The notes below the pieces were generated by a model. It was not told the origin of the DNA and did no database searches. It saw nothing but the letters and a program-made list of their open reading frames with translations. Positions 7,620-16,600 of a DNA stretch of 18,025 nucleotides are shown piece after piece. The stretch is from NCBI GenBank assembly GCA_018398765.1, contig JAHBMJ010002533.1:1-18025 (forward strand), given 5' to 3'. Source of the stretch: Chromera velia (lineage: Eukaryota > Sar > Chromeraceae). The position numbers and the translations under genes are program-made. Position 1 is the first letter of the stretch; each line of letters opens with the position of its first letter.

Positions 7620-8961
7620 CTGGGCGTAGGACATCAAAATCAAATAATAAAGTATAACGTCTGTAAGGTGAGAGACGGTGAGAGAAAAAAAAGGAAATGT
7701 GAGCCGAGCGTGGACGTCGGCTTTGGCGAGCGGGCAGATGTAGGGCCTGTACGAGGCGCCGCCGTGAGGCTGGCGGGGCACTTATCTGATTGACGGGTTG
7801 CTCGCATGGAGTATGGGCGCAAGATTGATGAGCGCGTACGTCTGTGCATTGATTGATATTTGCAGTGAAGCATGCGTTCTGTTTGAAGCCATTGAAAAGG
7901 CATGATAATAGACTTAGCAGTATGACCATTGATTGTCAGACCTTACGATATAGGACTCCCTCAAGACCATCTGAAGATTTATGCTCCAGTTAGAGCCACT
8001 ACACTGCTAGGGTTCTTATTTCATATCTAGAACCCCACGTGCACCTCTGACAACATCATTTTTCGGGTTTTTTTTTTTTTAATATTTGATTTTGGTTTTT
8101 TTTATTTTTGAAACCATCCAAATATAAATCAAGACACTAGTTAAGACATAAGTTCTAATTAAAGTTTACTAGGAGGTTTAACCAGCTTTATAAAGAGAAT
8201 CATGATTAAAATTTAGTTTTTTATATAAAGATCCACAAGAGGAGATGGAAGTCTACACACGGAACTGACTGAAATGAATTCAAATGAATCTCAAATTACT
8301 AAGTGACGCTAGAATTGAATTTTACATACCGACCGATCCCTACCAATCCCTTTGGCAACCAGCATTTTTACACTGTGTGTTAGAACTGCTTGAAAAAGCA
8401 AGAAAAAGGCCATTCAACGATGATGCTGGCAACATCATTAAAGAGAACGGATGGGTGTGAGCCTAGATGTGAGCGAAGTGCAGAGACTGCAACTTTTGGT
8501 CTCATGATTGAAGACAATGACAGAACGCGTTTTAAAAATATTTTCAGGGTCGTGAAGGCGGTCAAGCTTTCAGAGTTCCAAAAAATTAGAAGAAAAAAAA
8601 TGAAGATGCCGGCGGGAAACAATGGGTGGGTCGGTGGATAGGCGGAGGTGCTGAATCACTGCCGATTGAGGTTATCAAAATTCTTGAAGAAGGAAATGCA
8701 AAAATTATATAATTCAGCGTATCGTATAGTACAATGTATACAGACTAACTTCAGAATTCATCTTCATTAAAATCCATACAATTGCTTTCAAAAATCCTAA
8801 AACAATTCATTTAAATTTTTGAACACGTTTTTAGGTGACCGGAAGGTCTTCATAGCAACCTATAGGTCAGACTTTACATTTTTTGTATTTGAATCATATG
8901 GTCATTTTTTTTTTGTTTTGATTATTATCTTTGATTATTGTTTTTAATATCCTACGCCTAG
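7620..8961. mobile_element. hAT-like TIR element 2 (1342 bp, probably non-autonomous)
   Basis: The left terminus is CTGGGCGTAGGACATCAAAA. The right terminus, reverse complemented, is CTAGGCGTAGGATATTAAAA. They match at 17 of 20 positions, all three differences being transitions, and similarity continues weakly into AATAATAAAG. A perfect 8-bp duplication flanks the element. Insert plus one duplication is 1350 bp, a multiple of three, and removing them joins EEKKRK directly to [21 protein letters not shown] in the same frame, as expected for the retroelement. The interior is GC-rich at 7670-7800 and AT-rich from about 7930 on. ORFs such as 8390-8641 have no recognised domain, so no transposase is seen. 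Another superfamily with 8-bp duplications, such as P, is possible. Confidence 0.85.
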
Positions 8962-9332
8962 AGAGGAAACATGGGCAGGCAAGTGCGGACAGAGGGTCCT
9001 ACTTCACCCCACTTGTGAGTGCAGTCGACGGAACGATGGAGGGGGAGGCTAAGATGTTCTTGAAGAGGGTGGCAGAGCGATTGAGTGAGAAATGGGGGCA
9101 ACCCGTGAGCAAGACGTACGGCCGGATCCAAGCCCAACTGCAGATTGCCCACCTGAAAGCGGCAAGCGCGTGCATTCGGGGCATCAAAGAAGTGCAGGGG
9201 GAGGGCTGGGAAGAAGGAGGAATAGGCAGTGCGCTGGTCATGACTGAAGGATGGGAAGTACTTAGCAAATACCGAAGAAGGCATTCAGATGGAGGAGCGT
9301 CAAGTATGAGGTCGCATGAGAGAGAAAGCTAG
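8962..9332 (+). pseudogene. Conserved C-terminal tail of the retroelement protein
   Basis: Starts with the second copy of the duplication and reads [48 protein letters not shown] and [13 protein letters not shown]. This is the tail that, in my recollection of the family, follows a KKR-rich segment directly. The stretch 8970-9220 has no stop codon and keeps the same frame as 7389-7619. It ends at TAG 9330. The further run to about 9400 has stops in this frame, though another frame (GRDERRIGQTLGTNFK) hints at a few more residues after a frameshift. Confidence 0.75.
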
Positions 9333-10590
9333 CAGCAAGAGCAGTAACCAGGACAGAAGGAAGAGATGAAAGACGCATAGGCCAGACGCTAGGAACAAAC
9401 TTTAAGTCAATGTCCCCCGGAACTTGGAACTAAATTTGGAATGATGTGTAATCGACCACACCCATAGTTTTTAGAACTATTTGAAATCTAAACTTTATTT
9501 CAATTTATGTTAGTCTCGCTAGACATTAGTTTCTAGATTAGTTTATATCATATTTAATTATATGGCTAGTTACACAGAGTATCACACAGATTCACTGGCA
9601 GGTTACTAAACTTAACCTAATTGGGTACCCTGTCTTCAAAACACGCGCTTTTATTGAATCTAATTCAAACTTCAAAGTGAAATGGTCTCATCAATATAGA
9701 CTTATGCACCTAGCGTAACTAGTGCTAGAACTAGTGTCACGACTAGTGTTTGAATTTTGAAAAACCTGACACAAAGTCTCACACCGAGCACTAGTAGACC
9801 GAGCATGCAGAGACAGGAGACGAACCATTGATTCAAACAAGCACTAGACAAGCAGAGAGTGGAGTCACAAGATCCTTCTGCAAGCATTTCTGTGGAAAGA
9901 TCAAGTGACTGCATGCACCGGCTTGCAACACGCGCCCTCACCAGATCTGCAGAGGCACAGGCACTGTCTGAGAAGGACTATCTGTGAACATGCGCATGCA
10001 GAGGTCAAACACTTCCTTTCAGATTCAGCACACACGCTCCCACGTGCATGCATGAAATCTGTGTAGGAGACACAGATTCCAATCTTCGAATTTCCATAAA
10101 TAACAAGCAGCACGGCATGCACGAAATGTCACTCACATCCGCGCAGAAAAGACGAATGAAGCCAATCTAACCCCACGCGGGCGACTTTAGCCCGAGCAAA
10201 AGCGGAGAAGAAAAGGAGAGTCTCGAAAGGACGCATTGGATCAATGCACGAAGCACACATGCAGAGCACAATACGAGTTGACGCATCAGCAGCAATGCGC
10301 GGCATCGCTGCGAGACGTCGACATGGAACGACAGTCATTCTCTCACAGACTCAAATCACAAAAGAGGAAACCCCAACAGAAAAAGCATTCAAGTGTGGCA
10401 CGACGGGCCAGTTTTCACGCGATCACAGCATATTCTACCAAGAGTCATACCAGAGAGGAAACACTGCGGTAACACCTTGGTCCGATAGTCTCCACACGTT
10501 CCTGTCCCCCCCCCGACCCCCCCTCCTCGGTTGTCTTTCATTCCAAGCTGGAGGAGTGTGTCGATACAAAAGAACAGTGACTTTCCTTCC
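9333..10590. other. Intergenic spacer, no gene recognised
   Basis: This covers the 3' flank of the retroelement and the downstream flank of the minus-strand gene. About 9420-9700 is AT-rich. Several CTAGT-containing short repeats occur at 9719-9747. Codon-length frames here (e.g. 10129-10338 minus, 10244-10798 plus) run through microsatellite or show no domain. No tRNA or rRNA was recognised. The real 3' end of the minus-strand gene presumably lies in 9700-10690, but I could not place a polyadenylation site. Confidence 0.5.
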
Positions 10591-10602
10591 TCTCTCTGTG
10601 TG

Positions 10603-10683
<81 letters not shown>

Positions 10684-10686
10684 GTG
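10591..10686. repeat. Compound microsatellite (TCTG)n(TC)n(TG)n
   Basis: About 96 bp of TCTG, TC and TG repeats. It lies 6 bp beyond the stop codon of the minus-strand gene, where it would be transcribed as (CA)n(GA)n(CAGA)n in the 3' untranslated region. It explains the Cys/Val/Ser-rich and His/Thr-rich frames seen here. Confidence 0.95.
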
Positions 10687-10692
10687 CGGTGC

Positions 10693-13322
10693 TCAGTTCT
10701 GCTCTTTCCTCGCTCTTTCAAGAAGACGACGTCCACGACCTCCAAACACAGTGTGGATGTTGCCAAAGTTGTGCCCGTTCCATGTGTTATGGTTCTGAGT
10801 GAATCCCCCGTTGAAGTAATTCTGGCGACGCTGGTCAAACCAGGGCCCGTTCACATAGCCGTAGTTCTGCTTATCCTCATCTGGGCTGACGGGGTTGCCT
10901 GTGTTGGTCTGCAGGCTCAGAGGGAGGCGGGGGAGGAACGAAGAGAGAGGGAGAGGGAGGTTCATACGACCAACTGACGATCTAACCTTTGTGTAGTCGA
11001 CACTGTGAGGCACGAGAAGGACGAAGTCAACAAGCAGGGTGGAATCCCTTCATCAAAATTCAGTTTCAGTGAGGGCATCAAAGATGTCCGAGGAAGAGAC
11101 GGTCATTCGACTGAGCATGAGGGGCAGGGCTAACCGGAGAAAACAAGAACGCAAAAAAAAAAAAGTCAAAGAGAACGAGCACGGTACGGAGAGAGCTGAT
11201 TGAGTCGAGCATGGAAAAATTGAGAAAAAAGCGCCGTAGAGAAGTACAGGGAGGTGAAGAACATGCAAAAGAAAGCGAAAGGGAATGCACACGCATCAAC
11301 AGTACAGAAACGTCAACTCACCCCTCTGGCAGCCACTTGCTCCTCCTCAACTTCTCCTTGAAGACGACGTCCCCGGTACCCCCCTCCAAACACGGTGCCG
11401 ATGTGACCGAAGTTGTTGCCGTTCCACTGGTTGAAGTTCTGGATGTACCCCCCGTTGAAGTAGTTCTGCCGACGCTGGTCAAACCAGGGCCCGTTCACGT
11501 ACCCGTAGTTCTGCTTGTCCAACTCCTCCACCGCCTCTTCCTCTGGAGTCACCACACCTGCCTGACTTCCCTCATTCTCATTCTCAGTTTGAGACTGAGT
11601 CAGAGGGTCCTCCTGCAGTCTCCTCCCACCAAACACCCCACCAGGACCAAACATGGTGGATGCAGACCCGTAAAAGTTTCCGTTGAAGGTCGTGGAAGTG
11701 CCCGGATTCACCCCTCCCCCAAACACCGTCTCTGTCCCTCTCTGCACAAACGCTCCCTGATGGACCCCCGTGTTCACTCCGGAACCACCGGGGGGAACCG
11801 TGACAGTGGGGGGCGGGAAGGATATGGGGGTGTAAATGGGGTATCTGTGAGTGACCCCGGTGCTGCCTGTGACATGCTGCCAATAGCTTCCGTTTGCATC
11901 TCTAACAATTCCGTTGAGAAAGTCACCACTGACAGATACTGAACCGTTACCAGAGGAAACAGGCGGGGAAGCAGGTGGCACAGCGGGGGCAGGGGAAGCA
12001 GGCGCTTCAGCTTCGGGCACAGCAGGTTCGGGCACAGCGGGAACTGCTTCTGCAAGTGGAGGGTCTGCGACTACAGCTGTGGGGGGAGGCACTTCGACAG
12101 TCTCCGAGACGACCCCGGTCCTCTGTCCCGTTGCAGGATCGACAGAGACGGAGGCACCGGGAGGCACCGTGTTGTCTCCAATCGTCCCGAAATTCCGTCC
12201 CCTCCATGCGTTAGTCGAGGAACTCACCCCCCCATTGAAGAAACGGGCAGTGGCTCCAGGAACGTAGGGGCCTGCAACATAGCCGTAGTTCTGCAACCGA
12301 CGTCCACGACCTCCAAACACGGTGTGGATGTTGCCAAAGTTGTGCCCATTCCATGTGTTAAAGTTCTGGGTGTACCCACCGTTGAAGTAATTCTGGCGAC
12401 GCTGGTCAAACCAGGGTCCGTTCACGTACCCGTAGTTCTGCTTGTCCTCATCTGGGCTGACGAGGCTGTCTGTGTTGGTCTGCAGGCTCAAAGGGAGGCG
12501 GGAACGAGAGGAGGGGGAAAGGGAGAAAGGGGAAGATTTGCACAAAGAAGTAGATACAAGGGAAGCAAAGGAGACGGAAGAAAGCGCGCCGAGAAAGAAA
12601 CTAAGATGTAGAGTCAGAAGAGGAAACTCTGACCGCCAGGGGTAGCGGAAGAGAGACAGGGGAAGAGGCTGTGGTGGAAATGGAGAGACGGGCAGCTTCA
12701 AAGGATGTGGAGGCTGTCACGGTAAATTGTATCGTCCGGAAAGCGAAGCGAAGGGAAAGAAAGAGAGGGGGGAGTCTGTCTGAGTGGAAAGGAAAGGGAG
12801 GGAAGTCCATCCAGAATGTTGAGTGGCCGACCTGCTCCTCCTCGACTTCTCCTTGAAGACGGCGTCCCCGGTACCCCCCTCCAAACACGGTGCCGATGTG
12901 ACCGAAGTTGTTGCCGTTCCACTGGTTGAAGTTCTGGGTGTACCCTCCGTTGAAGTAGTTCTGCCGACGCTGGTCAAACCAGGGCCCGTTCACGTACCCG
13001 TAGTTCTGCTTATCCAACTCCTCCACCGTCTCTTCCTCTGGAGTCACGGCCCCGACCTCCGCTGGAGGGGTGATGGGGGCTGTAGCAGGCTGCACAGCGA
13101 CAGGGGAAGGAGGGACAGAGGATGAAGTCTGATTGGAGGAGCCACTCAGAAATGAGCGAGAGAAGTGAAATTCAGTCTGGTGTCACTGCTTACCACTTCA
13201 TTCAACGTTTCAGCAGGTCGACTGTCGGACGGAGGAATACTTGGCACAGTTGACCCTTGAGCATCTTGAGCATTGCAGGCCAAGACTAATGAGATAGCAA
13301 CCGAACAGACGGACTTCATCAT
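10693..13322 (-). CDS. Four-exon gene for a secreted modular repeat protein (unknown family)
   Basis: Model on the minus strand: exon 1 13322-13194, exon 2 13128-12832, exon 3 12479-11322, exon 4 10908-10693 (stop TGA). Introns are 65, 352 and 413 nt, all GT-AG and phase 0. The coding lengths 129+297+1158+216 give 599 residues. ATG 13322 is chosen because it opens a good signal peptide: MMK, a hydrophobic core SVCSVAISLVLA, then CNAQDAQG. The mature part has four copies of a module of about 50 residues, QNYGYVNGPWFDQRRQNYF then NGG..QN.N.WNG.NFG.I.TVFGG and an RGRRL end. A degenerate copy follows the second module, and a central unique region after a Pro/Ala-rich linker ends FGGRRLQ. Acidic linkers (TPEEE.VEELDK, SPDEDK) precede the modules. 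No transmembrane segment was seen after the signal. Splice sites are good (GTAAGC, GTGAGT; CAG acceptors) except GTCGGC at intron 2. I recognise no family; an extracellular, wall-associated or processed-peptide role is inference. Confidence 0.8.
10722..10870 (-). repeat. Module copy B2 (exon 4)
   Basis: Type B module preceded by TNTGNPVSPDEDK. It ends VFGGRGRRL followed by LERARKEQN and the stop. It matches copy B1 apart from a few codons (GGFTQNHN against GGYTQNFN). Confidence 0.85.
11356..11513 (-). repeat. Module copy A2 (end of exon 3)
   Basis: Type A module preceded by the acidic linker TPEEEAVEELDK and followed by GEVEEEQVAARG and the GTGAGT donor. It is almost the same as copy A1, differing for example in YIQNF against YTQNF. 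Confidence 0.85.
12294..12440 (-). repeat. Module copy B1 (start of exon 3)
   Basis: Type B module with NTWNGHNFGNIHTVFGGRGR then RLQ. Its closest match is copy B2 in exon 4. It is followed without a gap by a degenerate copy (about 12160-12293) that keeps QNYGYV.GPY, FFNGG, N.W.GRNFG.I but has lost the RGRR end. Confidence 0.85.
12852..13008 (-). repeat. Module copy A1 (exon 2)
   Basis: Type A module with N..WNGNNFGHIGTVFGGG then YRGRRLQGEVEEEQ. It is nearly identical at nucleotide level to copy A2 at about 11356-11513, with roughly eight differences over about 215 bp including the acidic linker before it. Confidence 0.85.
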
Positions 13323-13560
13323 TTTGATTCGATTCAGCTGAAAGAAGAGAGGAGACGGCTCAGTAGTCAAGAGCTTGAGAGACAGCAGAAGAAGCAAACA
13401 CGTATTTAAAGATGTTCTATCCAGTATACAGCGAATTGCCAAAGCTCAGTTGAAATGGAGTGACAGTCTCCACGTGGCCGCAGCTTGATGAACATTAGAC
13501 GAAGCCTCACGAAGCCTCATCATTCCTGAGGCCTTTCCGAATCACTTTTTTCGAAGAGCT
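13323..13560. other. Upstream flank of the secreted-protein gene
   Basis: This holds the presumed 5' leader and promoter of the minus-strand gene. A short direct repeat, cgaagcctca, occurs at about 13500 and 13510. No other gene was seen. Confidence 0.4.
13402..13411 (-). promoter_or_regulatory. TATA-like motif upstream of the secreted-protein gene
   Basis: On the minus strand this reads CTTTAAATAC, about 80 nt upstream of the chosen ATG, inside an otherwise mixed-composition leader. Position and sequence fit a core promoter, but many protists do not use TATA boxes, so this is tentative. Confidence 0.25.
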
Positions 13561-13570
13561 CTCTGCTCAA

Positions 13571-13720
13571 GTGCATGGACGCGCAGCGACCTCATGCATG
13601 CATATGTATATCCATGCAATATCCATGCATCTTGGCCGACCGCGCGCGGGATCATGCATGCATGCACCGCGCGCGCGCGCTCGCTTTGCGCGTGCATGCC
13701 ACACGAAGCGGCCGCGGGAC
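13571..13720. repeat. ATGCAT-rich and alternating CG tract
   Basis: ATGCATGCAT-type repeats (near 13594, 13610, 13625 and 13652) lead into an alternating C/G run around 13668-13680 and then gcgcgtgcatgcc. The sequence is alternating purine/pyrimidine and can favour left-handed (Z) DNA. Short Ala/Arg/Met/His-rich frames here, on both strands, follow from the repeat. Confidence 0.7.
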
Positions 13721-13808
13721 CGCCACTGCATGTCGCCGCCACAGCCAGGCTAACGGGGGGGAGGTTTTGAATCGTTCAAGCTCTCGGCTGCTCTCGGCCA
13801 GCCTCTGA

Positions 13809-13830
13809 ATCCGGCGGCNGGGGGGGGGGG
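13809..13830. repeat. G-run containing an ambiguous base
   Basis: cggcggc is followed by N at 13819 and 11 G. The N marks an unresolved base in a homopolymer, so the local length is unreliable. The word cgttcaagct flanks it at about 13771 and 13831. Confidence 0.9.
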
Positions 13831-13839
13831 CGTTCAAGC

Positions 13840-14151
13840 TTAAACTAATAAACTCTTTCTAAACAAACCATCAAACCGTTCATTTATGTTCATTTTCATA
13901 TATGAAAATGGGTCTAAAACGAAGTTTTTAGTTTTAAAAATACTAATTATCACTTTTATAATATTTTTTACAGGGTTTTTTCATTTATCAGTCAAAAAGC
14001 AATGCATAATATTAACATGTTAACTTTTTTAGTACTTAAAAAATCCTAGAAAAATCCTAAAAAAAATTCTAGATGAAAAATCGGAAAAAAGGTCTTTAAA
14101 AGGCAAACTGTGCCACAAACAAAGCTAATAGTAGCTAAAACCTGAAAACCT
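13840..14151. other. AT-rich spacer with a 20-bp perfect palindrome
   Basis: No gene is seen. 13891-13910 (CATTTTCATATATGAAAATG) is a perfect palindrome. The remainder is A/T homopolymer-rich sequence up to the start of the 401-bp direct repeat. Confidence 0.6.
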
Positions 14152-14552
14152 TGTGGAGTCCTACCCTGTAGTACCGCCCTTTGAGCCTTCGCATGCACCA
14201 TGACTGAGTGAGCCAGCGTGCCGCGCCACATTCCGCCGCCGCGCTTTGCTTCGTACGTGTCGCGCACGTCAATTAAAGTCGTTGAAATCGAGTTTGACCT
14301 TCGTATTCAAGCATGCAACATATCACTCGAGCAACGGATAGCATCGTTTGAGTCTGATATCTGTTTATCATAGATCGAGACTCTGAGAGAGAGGAACAGG
14401 GAGGAGCATAGGTAGAGATTGTGTAATGATAGAATGAACCTAGCCGATTGGAATACCAGATAGCGCTAGAACTTAAACTGATGTAGGGACAAACCTTCTG
14501 TAAACTACTGCCTGAATGAGTGTTGCTCACATTCCTTCTCTAGATCTTCCCT
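14152..14552 (+). repeat. 401-bp direct repeat, left copy
   Basis: Matches 16200-16600 at a constant offset of 2048 with no indels and about 21 differences (about 95% identity), nearly all transitions. Similarity begins at TG in both copies. It could be the 5' LTR of a retroelement whose 3' LTR was interrupted by hAT-like element 3, or a simple duplication. An 85-codon minus frame present in both copies is probably not coding, because most differences change residues. Confidence 0.9.
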
Positions 14553-16199
14553 AAGGTTCTTATCCTCGCTTTACCTTCTGTCGGGATGCCATAAGGTGGC
14601 CGAACAGGGGGGACAAAGTATTGTGGTGACCGCTCAGCTCGATGAGTATCGACTCTCGTTTTCCTTCTGTGATGGAGATCAGATCTTCCTTTTGCGCAAC
14701 AGTTGAAAGCCGATTGCAACGATATGGGCACGGTCAGGCAAAGACCGTAAGTGGAGGAATTCAGTGTCCCCTTGTGTCCTAAGCTGTCCGGAGCCCTCTT
14801 TTTGAGATCATCGTGGTGCACTGGGAACTCGGGGTAGCGTTCCTGATTGGAGAAGTGGATCGGAGACCTCTGCATGCATGAAACCGATCGTGGAGATATT
14901 GGTTGGTGTTGTTTGGACTTTCGAGTGACTCCGTCTCATAGAGATTGCCGTCTATGAGTATATCACAAATGAAACGTCTAGTAGATTGCTTCTTTTGCTT
15001 GCTGTTCTGTGAGTGTATGACTAGTTCTGTACCTGATCGATCAGAACCGGCGTGTGCATGTCCCTAGGCATGTCCGGCATTGACTCTGCTGTTTACTGCG
15101 TACGTGTCTGCATATGACTGACTATCCATATTTGGTTTGACTCTGTCAGGTGGTGTGTGCGCTTATTCATGGTGGTTGGCACCTTTGTGTGATAATCTTT
15201 TTGTGTTGAAATGATGCGAAAGGTATGGGCGCTTAACAGAAGGCTGAGTGTGCCACGGCCTTTCAACCACTCCATCCATTGTATACACATACATATGAAG
15301 TCGTCGGGACTTCCCTCCAAAAGAGCAGAGCTGAGAGAGTTCTTTTCGTTGCAAAGTGACACGCTGTCAGAAGCCGAGAAGACTTGTACTTTCGATCTTG
15401 ATGTTGAGCCAGGAGGCATTGGATATATTTGATACCCCTGAGGGAACGGCAGGCCTGAAGTACGAAAAGTCAAGTGTGTGACTGCTGCCGCGTGGCCGGA
15501 TTCCTCTGTGATGGGTTAGTAAACCCCGGTTGCACCGTTCCTCTCGACTGACAGTAAGAAGGTGGAAGGATTTGAAGCCGGTAATGGCTGCTCATAAAGC
15601 AAACAATCGAACAATCAGAGCAATGCACCTCGAGGAGTGAGGTTGTGACAGAGTGTTCTGAAGTCACTTGGTTTGGTATGGTAGCTTAGTGAGAACGAGG
15701 ATGGCCGATACAGAAATAAGCTTTCAGGGAGCCATCAGTAGAGCAGTGTGTAGCTGCACCCTTTTCTTTTCTCTACATCCCTTTGCAGCTGTTAATAATT
15801 CGTTGACGCCGAGTTGGACGTACATATATAGGCATCGTGCTCCTGGACTAGCTGGTGCTGGAAACCCACAACTCCGATCGAGTCTTCCAATCAACGACAT
15901 ACACAGGCACTGGAGAGGTGCTTTTATTGGTGCTACCAGTATCTGCATCGGGCGCCTATCTGTAGGTGATCTTGGACTTGTGAGCACGCCTCACACATCG
16001 TGGAGCTTTAAGATTGTTCTGATTCACGTGGCGCCTTGAATATTTTGACACGGATACCATCAAGATGGAGTTCTCAGAGCTCTAACAACGATCTACGACA
16101 ACTTGGATGAGATCTATTTTGGGCATTGAAGCGCATGCTCGGTCTTTTCATTTGTTGATCGCGAGGACGCGATTTTCCTGTCCGTGGCCGGGGGGGATC
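14553..16199. other. Interior between the 401-bp repeats, no confident gene
   Basis: There is no RT, integrase, protease or Gag signature. The 7-G run at 16191-16197 just before the right copy could be a polypurine tract if the repeats are LTRs. No clear primer-binding site was seen after the left copy. One short + frame, 15295-15432, reads MKSSGLPSKRAELREFFSLQ then SDTLSEAEKTCTF and FDLDVEPGGIGYI and has protein-like composition, but I cannot place it in a family. It may be a small gene, an exon or chance. Confidence 0.4.
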
Positions 16200-16600
16200 T
16201 GCTGAGTCCTACCTTGTAGCGCCGCCCTTTGAGCCTTCACATGCACCGTGACTGAGTGAGCCAGCGTGCCGCGCCACATTCCGCCGCCGCGCTTTGCTTC
16301 GTACGTGTCGCGTGCGTTGATTAAAGTCGTTGAAATCGAGTTTGACCTTCGTATTCAAGCATGCAACATGTTATTCGAGCAACGGATAGCATCATTTGAG
16401 TCTGATGTCTGTTTATCATAGATCGAGACTCTGAGAGAGAGAAACAGGGAGGAGCATAGGTAGAGATTGTGCAATGATAGAATGAACCTAGCCGATTGGA
16501 ATACCAGATAGCGCTAGAACTCAAACTGATGTAGGGACAAACCTTCTGTAAACTGCTGCCTGAATGAGTGTTGCTCACATTCTTTCTCTAGATCTTCCCT
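16200..16600 (+). repeat. 401-bp direct repeat, right copy (cut by element 3)
   Basis: This is the partner of 14152-14552. Similarity stops at CCCT (16600), directly against TAGTGACC, the presumed left end of hAT-like element 3. The true repeat may therefore be longer and continue beyond that element, outside the window. Confidence 0.9.

Larger units (their letters stand above)
2409..9332 (+). mobile_element. Decayed retroelement (RT with C-terminal zinc/nuclease-like region)
   Basis: Three consecutive frames on the + strand together read as one retroelement: frame 1 (about 2434-3950), frame 2 (about 3905-6235) and frame 3 (about 6280-9332). The order of parts is a Cys cluster, a repeat region, RT motifs GSAGPS, ALDKCPGVRPVGIGE, LIDAKNAF, TQGDP and YADD, a post-RT region, a CCHC zinc site, a possible nuclease and a conserved tail. 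This order resembles an RT family I recall from protist and marine invertebrate genomes. The C-terminal CCHC plus nuclease suggests the R2/NeSL type of non-LTR element, but that classification is inference. There are many in-frame stops and at least two frameshifts, so it is inactive. No poly-A tail or target duplication could be fixed, so the outer limits are uncertain. The array at 160-691 may belong to its 5' part. Confidence 0.75.

Noticed and set aside
7620-8961. Spliceosomal intron within the retroelement instead of a transposon
   Set aside because: The 3' end (TTTTAATATCCTACGCCTAG) looks like an acceptor, but inverted ends plus a perfect 8-bp flanking duplication explain the segment better.
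10244-10560. Zinc-knuckle-like FKCGTTGQFSRDH suggesting a Gag remnant
   Set aside because: Only one of four ligands is present and no other Gag or pol signal is nearby; probably chance.
10389-10838. His/Thr/Arg-rich minus frame downstream of the secreted gene
   Set aside because: It runs through the microsatellite in another frame than exon 4 and is a shadow.
11211-12267. Plus-strand frames over the secreted-protein exons (243 and 117 codons)
   Set aside because: They are antisense to well-supported exons; the minus frame has the signal peptide, modules and consistent splice phases.
14273-14530. 85-codon minus frame conserved in both 401-bp repeats
   Set aside because: Six of about nine nucleotide differences change residues and there is no domain, so there is no sign of protein-level constraint.
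15668-16039. 123-codon + frame between the direct repeats
   Set aside because: No domain or repeat and mixed composition; length is compatible with chance.
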